A stretch of DNA of 64,000 nucleotides from Fibrobacterota bacterium. GTDB taxonomy: Bacteria; Fibrobacterota; Chitinivibrionia; Chitinivibrionales; Chitinispirillaceae. This document shows, piece after piece, positions 44,876 through 53,462 of this stretch. The notes beneath the pieces were generated by a model. The model made no database searches. It was not told the DNA's origin and saw nothing but the letters and a program-made list of their open reading frames with translations. Each line of letters starts with the position of its first letter. Positions within the stretch are counted from its first letter, which is position 1. The stretch spans positions 54,503 through 118,502 of the forward strand of contig JAEZKP010000045.1 of assembly GCA_023436145.1 (NCBI GenBank), in the 5' to 3' direction. Made by a program: the position numbers and the translations under genes.

Positions 44876-46033
44876 ATGAAAATCGCCTTTGATAATATGG
44901 GGCTTGGATTAACAAATGGAAACAGTTCTTATACCACAGGTCTGATTAAAGCTCTTGCCAGTGAATTTCCGGATGATGAATATCATGTGTTTTCACTGAT
45001 GAGAAGAAAGCGGTGGACTCAGAGTGTAGTCGGTGAATTACCTGCAGTAAAGATTAGCAGCTCTCTTTATCACCCCCTGGTTCTTGGCAAGTTCTTCAGC
45101 CCAATGGTAAACAATATTAACACTGCAATAATCCGTCATACAATCAGCCGAATCAAAAAAGCAGATATTTACCATTGTACCAATCCTATATATTTTACTT
45201 ACGGCATTAAAAGGCCGGTAGTGACCATACATGACCTTATAGCTTTAAAGGAGGAAGACTGGTCGACTCAGGGTTCAAAGAAATTTTATCGGCATAATAT
45301 AGCGCGGATCATTTCAGAAGCCGAAGCTGTTTTTACTGTATCAAACCACACGCGCAATGATGTTTTACACCATTTCCCGGAAGCAAAAGAAAAGATTTTT
45401 GTGACCTATTTAGGCATTGGGGACAGGTATCGCTACTTGCCTGATTTGGACCGGTCTTTTTTGAATGCATTCGGATATCCTCAAGATAATCCTCCTTTTT
45501 TATTGTATGTCGGAGAAACACAGCCTCGAAAGAATGTTCATGGATTAATCACCGCATTTGCAGAACTTTCTTCATCTTTACTGAAGAAATATCATCTGGT
45601 GGTTGTAGGTAATTCCAGAAGAGACGATTACCGGGAAAAGTTAGTTGCTCTTGTAAATGGAAAAGGTGTCAGTGACCGGGTTCACTTCTACAACAATGTT
45701 TCAAATGACGATCTGGTTAAGTTTTATAATGCAGCACATGCTTTCGTTTTCCCGTCTTTCTATGAGGGTTTTGGTATACCTGTTGCCGAAGCAATGAAAT
45801 GTGGGTGCCCTGTTTTAACATCTACATCAAGTTCGCTTCCGGAGGTCGGTGGCGAAGCTGTACTTTATGCCGATCCAAATGATATCGATATGCTAAAGGA
45901 AAAGCTTAAGCAGATTATCGAAGATGAGGATTTGCGAAATAAACTGCGGGAAAAAGGCTTTGTTCAGGTGGAAAAGTTCACCTGGAAGAAGTCAGCTGAA
46001 TTAACACATGCAGTTTATCTGAAAATGATCTGA
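44876..46033 (+). CDS. Glycosyltransferase, GT4 family
   Basis: Protein of 385 residues. The C-terminal half carries YVGETQPRKNVHGLITAFAEL, VVVGNSRRDDYREKL, and the GT4 EX7E region FPSFYEGFGIPVAEAMKCGCPV followed by SSLPEVGGEAVLY. The N-terminal half has a Rossmann acceptor domain (NSSYTTGLIKALASEF and HCTNPIYFTYGI). It is a mannosyl/glucosyl transferase-like enzyme for a surface polysaccharide or glycolipid. The gap before it (44603-44875) holds nothing recognised, and the ribosome site is weak. The next gene starts 15 bases later. Confidence 0.88.
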   Translation: MKIAFDNMGLGLTNGNSSYTTGLIKALASEFPDDEYHVFSLMRRKRWTQSVVGELPAVKISSSLYHPLVLGKFFSPMVNNINTAIIRHTISRIKKADIYHCTNPIYFTYGIKRPVVTIHDLIALKEEDWSTQGSKKFYRHNIARIISEAEAVFTVSNHTRNDVLHHFPEAKEKIFVTYLGIGDRYRYLPDLDRSFLNAFGYPQDNPPFLLYVGETQPRKNVHGLITAFAELSSSLLKKYHLVVVGNSRRDDYREKLVALVNGKGVSDRVHFYNNVSNDDLVKFYNAAHAFVFPSFYEGFGIPVAEAMKCGCPVLTSTSSSLPEVGGEAVLYADPNDIDMLKEKLKQIIEDEDLRNKLREKGFVQVEKFTWKKSAELTHAVYLKMI

Positions 46034-46048
46034 AATCCAGGAAATTTT

Positions 46049-47788
46049 ATGAATCAGAAAGCCTCCATTTTCATGGTTTCCGGAAACCTGGCAAGCAGGA
46101 ATGCGGTTGATTGTCTTAAATCACTTAAGGCTAATACTTCTGCGGAACTTGTGCGCGAAATAATAATTATTGAGGCAGGCATACGTCCCGATTTTAATCA
46201 TGCAGAAGAGATCAACCGGATAATGCATATTTTCAAGGGAGATTTTTTAGTTCTCCTGGATGATGATGTAATACTTGAACCCGGTTGGCTTGATGGTCTG
46301 ATAGGGTGTGCGCAAAGTTACAAGGATTCAGGAATAATAGGAGCGGTTCTTAAGAATAGAAAAGGCAGAATCATTCATACGGGTGGAGATGTGACTGATA
46401 CCTATTTCGGGGTTGAAATTAAAGAGCCTATTACAAAACCGACTGAAAGAAAATATGCCTGCAGTGCAGTCATGCTGATAACCCGTAAGGCCATAGAAAA
46501 GATCGGACAGTTTGACCAGGGTTATAGAAAGTATGGTCAGGAAACTGATTATTGCCTCAGGGCATGGGAGGCAGGATTTAAGGTAATAGTGACACCGGAT
46601 GCAAAAGCTGTTCATCTTGTCGGTCAAACGGTCAACCTTCGACCGGATATGAAAGATCTCTGGGAGAAAGACAGAGCCAGATTTTACCATAAATGGAGAA
46701 ATACACCATTTTACAATAAGTATGAAATAATCGACCTTAGCAGGCGCGGTGTCGTTTTCCCTTTCCTTAACGGCAATGGTAATGATGGCACATGCAATGC
46801 AGACAGTGGAGCATTGCGTCCCTTGCATGAGGTAAAGCAGGAGATTGATTTATTAAAAAACCGGTACAATCTCCAGTACATCGATATCCCTGGCAGCTTC
46901 TTAGCAGAACAAAAGTACTTTTACGAACTTGTGTCATATTGCAAATCAATAGGGCTGTTTCCTGCTCTTGTAACTGATGGTAAGAACACAAAGGTTATAG
47001 CGGACCTCATCGGAGCAGGTCTTGAAGACCTTCTTATTAAAATCCCTGTCAACGTCCAGGATTGCAATCAGGCACTTGAAAATAAAAGTGTATGCGATGA
47101 CGTTGTTAAAACGGTGGAAGTTATCAAATCGAAAGAATTTGGATTCAGGACAACCACTACGGTATCAAATTTTAAGCACCTGTCCAAACTTACTCTGGAA
47201 CTGATTGCCATGGGACCGCGGATAGCAGATTTTGTGCTTTCAGATTCTTCCTGGGTAACAAATGATATTGATTTTCCAGGATACTCTGAGGTGGCACCAT
47301 ATCTTAAGGAAGCTATCGATAAACTGATGTCTGCAGGAATATGGGTGAATGTAAGATATTTTCCGCTGTGCCTTATTAAGGGCTACGAGCAGCATGTTTG
47401 TAATTTTCACCAGGAGCAGTGGGACCCTTATCAGTGGGATTATTTTCAGGTGAATAAATTTGAAGAAAAGGACATACGGAAAATCAGACATCGGGTTTCG
47501 CGTAAAAAATTTTTCGGACATGTCCGCGAAGAACGTATGAAGCTATGGATAATTAAAAACCGGATCTGCGCTAAAAACCGTTTTTTTAAACAATGTCTTC
47601 ACTGCGCTAACCGGGGAATATGCGATGGCATCTGTCCACAGTACGTCAAGAGATTCGGTTCTGCTGAATTTGTCGCAATTGAAGGAGATCCGATACGGGA
47701 CCCACTTTATTATCGCAAAAAGAATCAGACCTGGCGGATGCTGAAGCCAATAACCGCTGTTGCAGATGTAACGCTGGTGAACAAATAA
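46049..47788 (+). CDS. GT2 glycosyltransferase fused to a cysteine-depleted radical SAM-like barrel
   Basis: Protein of 579 residues. Residues 1-230 are a GT2 domain: LLDDDVILEPGW with the DDD metal site at 71-73, a GGDVTD loop, and QETDYCLRAWEAGF for the catalytic base region. From about 240 the chain resembles a radical SAM TIM barrel (EVKQEIDLLKNRYNLQYIDI, YFYELVSYCKSIGLFPALVTDGKN and VNVRYFPLCLIKGYEQHV). The CxxxCxxC cluster motif that should lie near 240-255 is absent (only one Cys, in DGTCNADSG), and the GGEP motif reads PGSFL. A late cysteine set remains: C516, C519, C525, C529. Its AGGA ribosome site follows the GT4 gene closely. Confidence 0.75.
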   Translation: MNQKASIFMVSGNLASRNAVDCLKSLKANTSAELVREIIIIEAGIRPDFNHAEEINRIMHIFKGDFLVLLDDDVILEPGWLDGLIGCAQSYKDSGIIGAVLKNRKGRIIHTGGDVTDTYFGVEIKEPITKPTERKYACSAVMLITRKAIEKIGQFDQGYRKYGQETDYCLRAWEAGFKVIVTPDAKAVHLVGQTVNLRPDMKDLWEKDRARFYHKWRNTPFYNKYEIIDLSRRGVVFPFLNGNGNDGTCNADSGALRPLHEVKQEIDLLKNRYNLQYIDIPGSFLAEQKYFYELVSYCKSIGLFPALVTDGKNTKVIADLIGAGLEDLLIKIPVNVQDCNQALENKSVCDDVVKTVEVIKSKEFGFRTTTTVSNFKHLSKLTLELIAMGPRIADFVLSDSSWVTNDIDFPGYSEVAPYLKEAIDKLMSAGIWVNVRYFPLCLIKGYEQHVCNFHQEQWDPYQWDYFQVNKFEEKDIRKIRHRVSRKKFFGHVREERMKLWIIKNRICAKNRFFKQCLHCANRGICDGICPQYVKRFGSAEFVAIEGDPIRDPLYYRKKNQTWRMLKPITAVADVTLVNK

Positions 47789-47917
47789 GAGCGATCAACG
47801 GTTGCACACCTGAAGCAGATTCTTTCCTTTATTTATTGCGTAAAAAAACCGCTGAGAGCAGGTTGATTCATGGATGCAATGTGGTTTGTCTAATGAATTT
47901 TCTGCTACAGGTTTAGT

Positions 47918-48967
47918 TTATCTGACCAGTCTGTTAAAATATTCATCTTTTTGCACATATTCTATCAACTGTTCGAGTTTACCCTGATCCGAAAGAATGG
48001 TATAATAGTTTTCCTTCACATTTGGAGCGTACCGGATTGCATTTATCAAATCCTGTTTGTCCAGAGGGTTCTGGGAAACAAAATCAAAAAAACCGGTTTC
48101 TTCCAGAACTGATTTTATCAGTTGATGCTCGGGGTTGTTTTGAATCCAGCTTATCGCCAGAGTGGCAACTCCCACCTGGAGGCCGTGAAGTGTGGGTTTT
48201 TTTGCGGTCATATCGTAAGCATGAGAGATGAGATGTTCTGAGCCGCTGGCAGGACGGCTGGACCCGGATACCTCCATTGCCACACCGCTCATTACCAGGC
48301 AACCGCATATAAGCCGCAGAAATTCAAGATCTTTTATATCCTTATTGTTGTGACTCACCATCACTTCTACTGCATTTCTGGAAATAAGCACAGCGAAATC
48401 ATTTACCGGCTCCTGCACCATCCGGTAGGCAAGTTTCCAGTCATAGATAGCTGTGAATTTTGAAATAAGATCACCGATTCCACTATAGGTGTAACGGACC
48501 GGTGATTTGCGGATAATATCGGTGTCGATAACTACACCGAAAGGAATTCTGGCTTTTTGAGTCTTTCGCCTGCCGTTTACTAATAATGATGCTCCGGGGG
48601 AGGCGAAACCATCATTGGATATGGATGTAGGCACACTTATTATCGGTAATTGCAGAATAAAGGCAATATACTTGCAATAATCAATGACTTTTCCTCCTCC
48701 GATAGCTACAATGGCATCGATGGAAGCAGGCAGGTTAAAGGCAGTTTTAAAAATGTCCTCTACTGCGTTGGAGGACACAACCTCCTCTAATCGTACCTCT
48801 ATTTCAGATGAATCGAAAGAGATCCTTAGCTGCTCAGTGAAAAGGTCTTTCAGACCTTCTCCGTAAAAAAGTGCGATACGGGTGAAATGTTCCTTGCGCA
48901 GGTATTTGCCAAGCTTATACATTGCATTGGGTTTAATCCGTAAAAGGGTGGGAATAGAAATTTCCAT
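47918..48967 (-). CDS. sn-Glycerol-1-phosphate dehydrogenase-like protein
   Basis: Protein of 349 residues of the AraM/EgsA family, which reduces dihydroxyacetone phosphate to sn-glycerol-1-phosphate. NAD(H) features are AIGGGKVIDYCKYIAF and PTSISNDGFASPGASLL; the metal ligands fit GIGDLISK, GSEHLISHAYD and LHGLQVGVATLAISW. In bacteria such enzymes serve archaeal-like or heptaprenylglyceryl lipid synthesis, a knowledge-based extension. GAGG precedes the ATG. The next gene upstream on this strand, a HAD phosphatase, ends 10 bases before it, so they form an operon. Confidence 0.88.
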   Translation of the reverse strand: MEISIPTLLRIKPNAMYKLGKYLRKEHFTRIALFYGEGLKDLFTEQLRISFDSSEIEVRLEEVVSSNAVEDIFKTAFNLPASIDAIVAIGGGKVIDYCKYIAFILQLPIISVPTSISNDGFASPGASLLVNGRRKTQKARIPFGVVIDTDIIRKSPVRYTYSGIGDLISKFTAIYDWKLAYRMVQEPVNDFAVLISRNAVEVMVSHNNKDIKDLEFLRLICGCLVMSGVAMEVSGSSRPASGSEHLISHAYDMTAKKPTLHGLQVGVATLAISWIQNNPEHQLIKSVLEETGFFDFVSQNPLDKQDLINAIRYAPNVKENYYTILSDQGKLEQLIEYVQKDEYFNRLVR

Positions 48968-48977
48968 TTGTGCCTCT

Positions 48978-49754
48978 TCAGTCCAGTTTACTCAAATCGA
49001 TTTCACCTACATTGTTAAATATATAATCGGGTTTGTAGGGGAAATCAGTAAGCTTCTGAAGTTGAGTAACTCCGGAAAGCACCAGACAGGTTTTCATGCC
49101 GGCCTCCATACCAGCAACTATGTCCGTATCCATGCGGTCCCCTATCATCATAGTCTCATCTGCCACAACACCAAGCTGCTTTAATGCGATCGTCATCATC
49201 AGGGAATTAGGTTTTCCGATGATATAGGGTTTTTTCCCGGTGGCCACCTCTATGGCCCCCAGAATGCTTCCGCAGGCTGGCTCAAATCCATTGTCAACGG
49301 GGTCTATCACATCCGGATTAGTGCCTATAAATTTAGCTCCGTTCATAATTAACGATATGGCTTTTTTCAGCATATCGAAATTAAAGGAATTGGTTTTCCC
49401 TACCACCACATAATCGGGTTTGTTTTCAGATATGGAGAAACCGGCATTGTAAAGTTCACTTATCAGTCCTCCTCCGCCGATAACGTAAAGAGTTCCCCGG
49501 GGACACTGAGTGGAAAGAAACGAGGCGGTAGCCATTGCGGAGGTGATGAAATTGGATTCATTGACACCCTTAATTCCTAATGCCTCCAGTTTTCTTTTAA
49601 GATCCAGTGGGGTCTGCTCAGAATTATTAGTCAGAAAAAGGAATCTGGTTTGACTGGCTTTCAGACGGTTAATAAATTCCACTGCTCCATTGACCAGAGA
49701 TTTACCTCTGTATATAACTCCATCCATATCAGAAATGATGTTTTTTATACTCAT
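48978..49754 (-). CDS. HAD-IIA family phosphatase (NagD-like)
   Basis: Protein of 258 residues. Motif I is ISDMDGVIYRGKSLV, motif II lies in FLFLTNNSEQTPLDLKRKLEALG, and the closing motifs are GKPNSLMM and MIGDRMDTDIVAGMEAG. The C2A cap places it in the NagD/phosphoglycolate-phosphatase group. As it is paired with glycerol-1-phosphate dehydrogenase, a glycerol-phosphate type substrate is possible, but that is inference. It has only a weak ribosome site (GGGCG). Confidence 0.88.
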   Translation of the reverse strand: MSIKNIISDMDGVIYRGKSLVNGAVEFINRLKASQTRFLFLTNNSEQTPLDLKRKLEALGIKGVNESNFITSAMATASFLSTQCPRGTLYVIGGGGLISELYNAGFSISENKPDYVVVGKTNSFNFDMLKKAISLIMNGAKFIGTNPDVIDPVDNGFEPACGSILGAIEVATGKKPYIIGKPNSLMMTIALKQLGVVADETMMIGDRMDTDIVAGMEAGMKTCLVLSGVTQLQKLTDFPYKPDYIFNNVGEIDLSKLD

Positions 49755-49815
49755 CGCCCAGCTTTCTTATTAATTTGGATTTTCTTTAATAAATTTCGGA
49801 TTTGAGTCTGCGGTT

Positions 49816-51018
49816 TTAAGCAAAAGTGAACTCCCCTCCCTCATAGATTTTTTTACTGCTTCCGTCTTTGAGTACTGCGGTGACCGTTCTATCTGTGGTA
49901 GCAATAATATCAGTATGCTCAGCAGAGTCGTTGTAACCCAGATCAATAAAATTTTGTTCGGTCATGGTCCTGGGATCGATAGTGCAGGCGTCATGGTAGG
50001 CTTTCCCCACAGCCAGGTGAGTGTTACCAAATTGACCACCAAAATTTTCATCGTAAAGGGTATTGGCCATGAAACGGTTGATTCTGGAGAATCGTTTGTC
50101 GGTGAGGGAAAACTCTCCGATTTTATCGGCATTTCTTTGGGAGATCATCTCCTGCAACAGCTTCTCATTTTTTTCAGCAGAGGCCTTTACGATCCTTCCG
50201 TTTTCTATCTGAAGTCTGATATTTTCGATAATGTTTCCATAGCGATAAAGCGGTTGATCGAAAAAAATAGTTCCTTGTACCTGTCTCCAGTCCGGAGAAG
50301 TGAAAATTTCGAAACTGGGAATATTTCTTCCACTTCCACCCAGCCACTTGCGCTTTTCACCCAGCCCTACCCACAGGTCTGTCTCTGGGGCTTCAACGTG
50401 AACCTTGGCAATAGGCATGTCATTAAGAATGTTCTGAATGGAGTAGATCTGATCAAAAACCGATTTCCATTTACCAATAGGATCTGGCTCATCAAGAAAA
50501 CAGGCCAGACTTATCTGTTGCCAGTATTCATCCAGGCTCATACCAGCCTCTTTGGCAGCACCTTCGGTTCCATAGAGACACAGCGTCCAGCTGAATTTGC
50601 CCGCATCCTCTTTGTTGTCAAGCCAGTCCCGGAATTTTTTAGTGCTGTGAGAGGAAAGAATGACTTTTCGGGGATCGGCATTTGATAAAAACAGGGGATC
50701 ATTTTCCGCCAGGATTCTAACATAGTGATCGATGGTGTCTGCCAGACCCCGGTAATATTTCTCAGGAAAGAAGGTCAACTGTTCATCTGTACCCTCCTGA
50801 AGGTGCATCAGTTTAAAGTCGTCATCCTGGATCTGCATTAGTGGATGAGCACCGGCACCAAGTATGGCTTTGTAGACTTCGTAAGCCAGGGGGATTCCAG
50901 GGGTCTGGGTGACCAGGTAAACTACATCTCCCTTTTTGATTCCTTTACCATCATTAAGGGCGAAGTTTATCAGCACAGATGCATATCGCTTCAGTATTTC
51001 TTCCCTGGTAAGATGCAT
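49816..51018 (-). CDS. M29-family aminopeptidase
   Basis: Protein of 400 residues. It fits the thermophilic aminopeptidase (M29) family: TREEILKRYASVLINFAL at the start, then LWVGLGEKRKWLGGSGRNIPSFEIFTSP. The metal ligands lie in NTLYDENFGGQFGNTHLAVG and HTDIIATT. Cobalt- or zinc-dependent removal of N-terminal residues is known for the family. The ATG at 51018, with GGAG seven bases upstream, is preferred over the ATG nine codons earlier. It lies upstream of the HAD and dehydrogenase genes on the same strand. Confidence 0.9.
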   Translation of the reverse strand: MHLTREEILKRYASVLINFALNDGKGIKKGDVVYLVTQTPGIPLAYEVYKAILGAGAHPLMQIQDDDFKLMHLQEGTDEQLTFFPEKYYRGLADTIDHYVRILAENDPLFLSNADPRKVILSSHSTKKFRDWLDNKEDAGKFSWTLCLYGTEGAAKEAGMSLDEYWQQISLACFLDEPDPIGKWKSVFDQIYSIQNILNDMPIAKVHVEAPETDLWVGLGEKRKWLGGSGRNIPSFEIFTSPDWRQVQGTIFFDQPLYRYGNIIENIRLQIENGRIVKASAEKNEKLLQEMISQRNADKIGEFSLTDKRFSRINRFMANTLYDENFGGQFGNTHLAVGKAYHDACTIDPRTMTEQNFIDLGYNDSAEHTDIIATTDRTVTAVLKDGSSKKIYEGGEFTFA

Positions 51019-51065
51019 AAGTAATCTCCTATTGGTAAATTTCATTGTTATATAATTTTAAATGA

Positions 51066-51212
51066 TTTCTGTTCAAAATGCACTAAATCTGTCATGCCCG
51101 AATTATCTTATCGGGCATCCATCCTTAATAATACAGCAAAAAGATGGATTCCTATTGGTGCGCCCACTGGGAAATGACATATCAATTAGAATTCGTTCAT
51201 GTTGAACAGAAA
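51066..51212. mobile_element. MITE-like element, copy 2 (147 bp)
   Basis: The element has near-perfect inverted ends: TTTCTGTTCAAAATG at 51066-51080 against CATGTTGAACAGAAA at 51198-51212, with 14 of 15 positions matching. The core (GTCATGCCCG, a TATCGGGCATCCAT hairpin, AAAAAGATGGATTCC) is shared with the copy at 13418-13684 in opposite orientation. It has no coding capacity. It sits between the aminopeptidase gene and the NmrA-like gene, filling most of that gap. Confidence 0.65.
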
Positions 51213-51294
51213 CCAAATAGATCGAAAAAAGATGTTCCCATGCTGGGATAATCTTTTTTCTGGAAAATAGCTTTTGACCGGGCTGAAAATTTAT

Positions 51295-52149
51295 TTATTG
51301 CCAGATATCTTTATGATTCCAGGCGAACTGTTCAAAAGTGGTGGGTTCCTGCTTGAGGATCTCTTTAAGGTCGGGCTGAATTTGTTCGCACCATCCCTGT
51401 CGGGCAATTTCAAAAAGACCGTTTATTAAATTGGCTGCCTGTGCAGAAAGTCCGCAATCCAAAAACTCTTTATATGCTTCGCTGTGAGAAATTGGTATAT
51501 AGCTGATGGTTTTACCGGCAACTGTGGAAAGTTTACTGGCTATCTCGAAAAGGTCAGGAGATTCCTTTCCGGTTAGAGTGTAAATGTGATTTTTATGAGA
51601 GGAATGTATAAGAATAGAGGCAGCTGCAGAAGCCACATCTCTGGCATCTACAAAACTTATGTGAGCTTGACCAGCAGGTACTCTTAACTGATTATGTTTT
51701 TTTATTGAAGGGGATAGAATTAGCAGGTTCTGCATGAATAGATTTGGTCTGAGGATGGTATAATCGATACCGCTGTATTGGACGCATTTCTCGGCGATGG
51801 ATAAAGGGGTGGAGTTATCCTGTTGGACACCTATTTCACCCAGAGTAACCAAATGAGAGACACCGCTTTTTTTGGCCGCGTCGATAACCGGAATAATAAG
51901 TTTGTCAATTTTAGGATATCCTGATGGAGTTGCCAGAAAAAACTTTCTGATTCCCTCAAATGCATTTTTGAATGTTTGGGGTTTCTCATAATCGAGAATA
52001 ACCACAGGGCAGTTGCGAATATTTATGGGGGCTGCCTTTTCCGGACTACGTACTCCGATGCGGATACAGGCCCCATTTTCCATAAGCTTTTTCACCAGTT
52101 CTTTTCCAAAAGTACCATTGGCTCCGGCCACCAGGATGTTTTCTGACAT
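51295..52149 (-). CDS. NmrA-like NAD(P)-binding protein
   Basis: Protein of 284 residues. The Rossmann start ILVAGANGTFGKELVKKLM is followed by CIRIGVRSPEKA, HLVTLGEIGVQ, the YTILRPNLFMQN segment and FVDARDVASAAASIL, all usual for NmrA-type atypical short-chain dehydrogenases. These may be quinone-dependent reductases or redox sensors. The C-terminal tail (SHSEAYKEFLDCG onward) is typical. AAGGG lies before the ATG. It is transcribed divergently from the DUF362 gene. Confidence 0.85.
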   Translation of the reverse strand: MSENILVAGANGTFGKELVKKLMENGACIRIGVRSPEKAAPINIRNCPVVILDYEKPQTFKNAFEGIRKFFLATPSGYPKIDKLIIPVIDAAKKSGVSHLVTLGEIGVQQDNSTPLSIAEKCVQYSGIDYTILRPNLFMQNLLILSPSIKKHNQLRVPAGQAHISFVDARDVASAAASILIHSSHKNHIYTLTGKESPDLFEIASKLSTVAGKTISYIPISHSEAYKEFLDCGLSAQAANLINGLFEIARQGWCEQIQPDLKEILKQEPTTFEQFAWNHKDIWQ

Positions 52150-52285
52150 AAAAAACCCTTTAATGATTAATTGCTATAGAGCATCATGCAGTTTCTCCTG
52201 CAAAGGCCGGACCGTTTTTCTGGAGATTATGGCATACTTTTTGATACTCCTTTGCCAATCGCTTTTTCCGGAAACAGGGGGTAAT

Positions 52286-53149
52286 ATGAAAAGTAGAGTC
52301 GCTGTCTCCTCAGAACATACTCCTGAACTGTCAATCGAAGGGGCCTGTAACCTGCTGGGTGATATTTCTGATATATTCAGCGGCAAGCATGTGGCCATAA
52401 AACCCAACGACACCTGGGCTTCTCCAACCGATCTTACCCCATGCACCCAGCCAGATACCTTGAGGGCTACAATCCGCTTTATTAAAAAATTCTCTCCTTC
52501 CAAAATAACCGTCAGTGGTGGTTCGGGAGCCGCTCAGACCGAGGATGTCTTCAGATACCTGGGGCTGGATAAGGTAATTGCCGAAGAGGAGGTTTTCTTT
52601 TTTGACCATAACAGACCTCCCTTTATTCCGGTTACACTCTCTTATGGCCCGATGCGGGAAGTGCAGGTGAATCCCTACATCTTAGAATATGATACACTTG
52701 TTTCTTTGGCCCAGCTAAAGGTGCATAATTCAGCTGTGGTGACCTTATCCATGAAAAATATAGCCATGTCATTTCCCGCAGCAGATTACTATGGTCATCC
52801 GCGTGAAAATTATGACCATCCACACACCATTTTTAGAGACCTTCACTCTTTTATAGTTGGTATGTGTCAGCGATTTCCCATCAATCTGGCAATAATTGTG
52901 GCACATCCGGCCATGGTGATACGGGGGCCAATCGGAGGGAAAACTTTTGAAGGGGATCTGACTATTATAAGCAGGGATTTTGTGGCTGCGGATGCCGTTG
53001 GTGCTGCGATTTTAGGTCGCTCTGGGGTGAGCCATATTCTGGAGGCGCAAAAATTAGGATTAGGGACTGCTGATATAGAAAAGATTGAGGTTACAGGGTG
53101 CCCTCTTGAACTGGCACTTACTCACTTCTCTGAAAAAGAAAATTCCTGA
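52286..53149 (+). CDS. DUF362 family protein
   Basis: Protein of 287 residues. It has the DUF362 pattern GKHVAIKPNDTW near residue 35, SKITVSGGSGAA, and the HNSAVVTLSMKNIAMSFPA segment. Members are often fused to or paired with ferredoxin domains, but this one has no CxxCxxC cluster. Function is unknown. I choose the ATG at 52286, preceded by AGGGGGT, over in-frame starts up to 91 codons upstream, which overlap the divergent gene. Confidence 0.82.
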   Translation: MKSRVAVSSEHTPELSIEGACNLLGDISDIFSGKHVAIKPNDTWASPTDLTPCTQPDTLRATIRFIKKFSPSKITVSGGSGAAQTEDVFRYLGLDKVIAEEEVFFFDHNRPPFIPVTLSYGPMREVQVNPYILEYDTLVSLAQLKVHNSAVVTLSMKNIAMSFPAADYYGHPRENYDHPHTIFRDLHSFIVGMCQRFPINLAIIVAHPAMVIRGPIGGKTFEGDLTIISRDFVAADAVGAAILGRSGVSHILEAQKLGLGTADIEKIEVTGCPLELALTHFSEKENS

Positions 53150-53220
53150 TAATTAACCAAAAATAATATGGGCTAAAGCGGCCCTGTAATTTATCTTAAC
53201 CATTCAAAGGAGGTAGATGC

Positions 53221-53412
53221 ATGTTGATAGTTAAAAGGATTTTGATGGTCCTTGCAGTAGTCACTTTAGCCTTTCAGCTTCCGGGCTGTGGCCAGCAGCG
53301 TCCTGCAGGAGGAGGTACCCAGCAGGGTGGTGCTCAGAAAAATGGAAATACTGACACTGCAAAGGATACCACAACTCAACCACAGGATACCGTCTCAGAT
53401 ACCGCACAATAG
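53221..53412 (+). CDS. Small lipoprotein
   Basis: A 63-residue protein. Residues 1-22 form a signal peptide ending in QLPGC, a lipobox. The mature 41 residues are low-complexity (Gln, Gly, Thr, Asp) with no recognised fold. A strong ribosome site (AAAGGAGG) precedes the ATG. A hairpin follows its stop. Function is unknown. Confidence 0.7.
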   Translation: MLIVKRILMVLAVVTLAFQLPGCGQQRPAGGGTQQGGAQKNGNTDTAKDTTTQPQDTVSDTAQ

Positions 53413-53418
53413 ATAAAT

Positions 53419-53444
53419 GCCTCCCGTATTTTGATACGGGAGGC
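53419..53444 (+). terminator. Hairpin between the small lipoprotein gene and mgtE
   Basis: GCCTCCCGTAT and its perfect complement form an 11-base-pair stem with a TTTG loop. The T tract (53455-53460) is ten bases beyond the stem, so it may be a weak terminator or a leader hairpin of mgtE, whose ATG is 18 bases further on. Confidence 0.5.
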
Positions 53445-53462
53445 CTACGGGAAATTTTTTCC

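Noticed and set aside
46328..46828. Antisense open frame of 166 codons within the GT2 fusion gene
   Set aside because: Overlaps the conserved GT2 motifs on the coding strand and has no domain.
49915..50685. A 256-codon open frame antisense to the M29 aminopeptidase gene
   Set aside because: The aminopeptidase frame has a clear family match, so this is a shadow frame; no ribosome site or motif.
53413..53462. M-box magnesium riboswitch in front of mgtE
   Set aside because: Only 50 bases separate the previous stop codon and mgtE, too short for the M-box aptamer.
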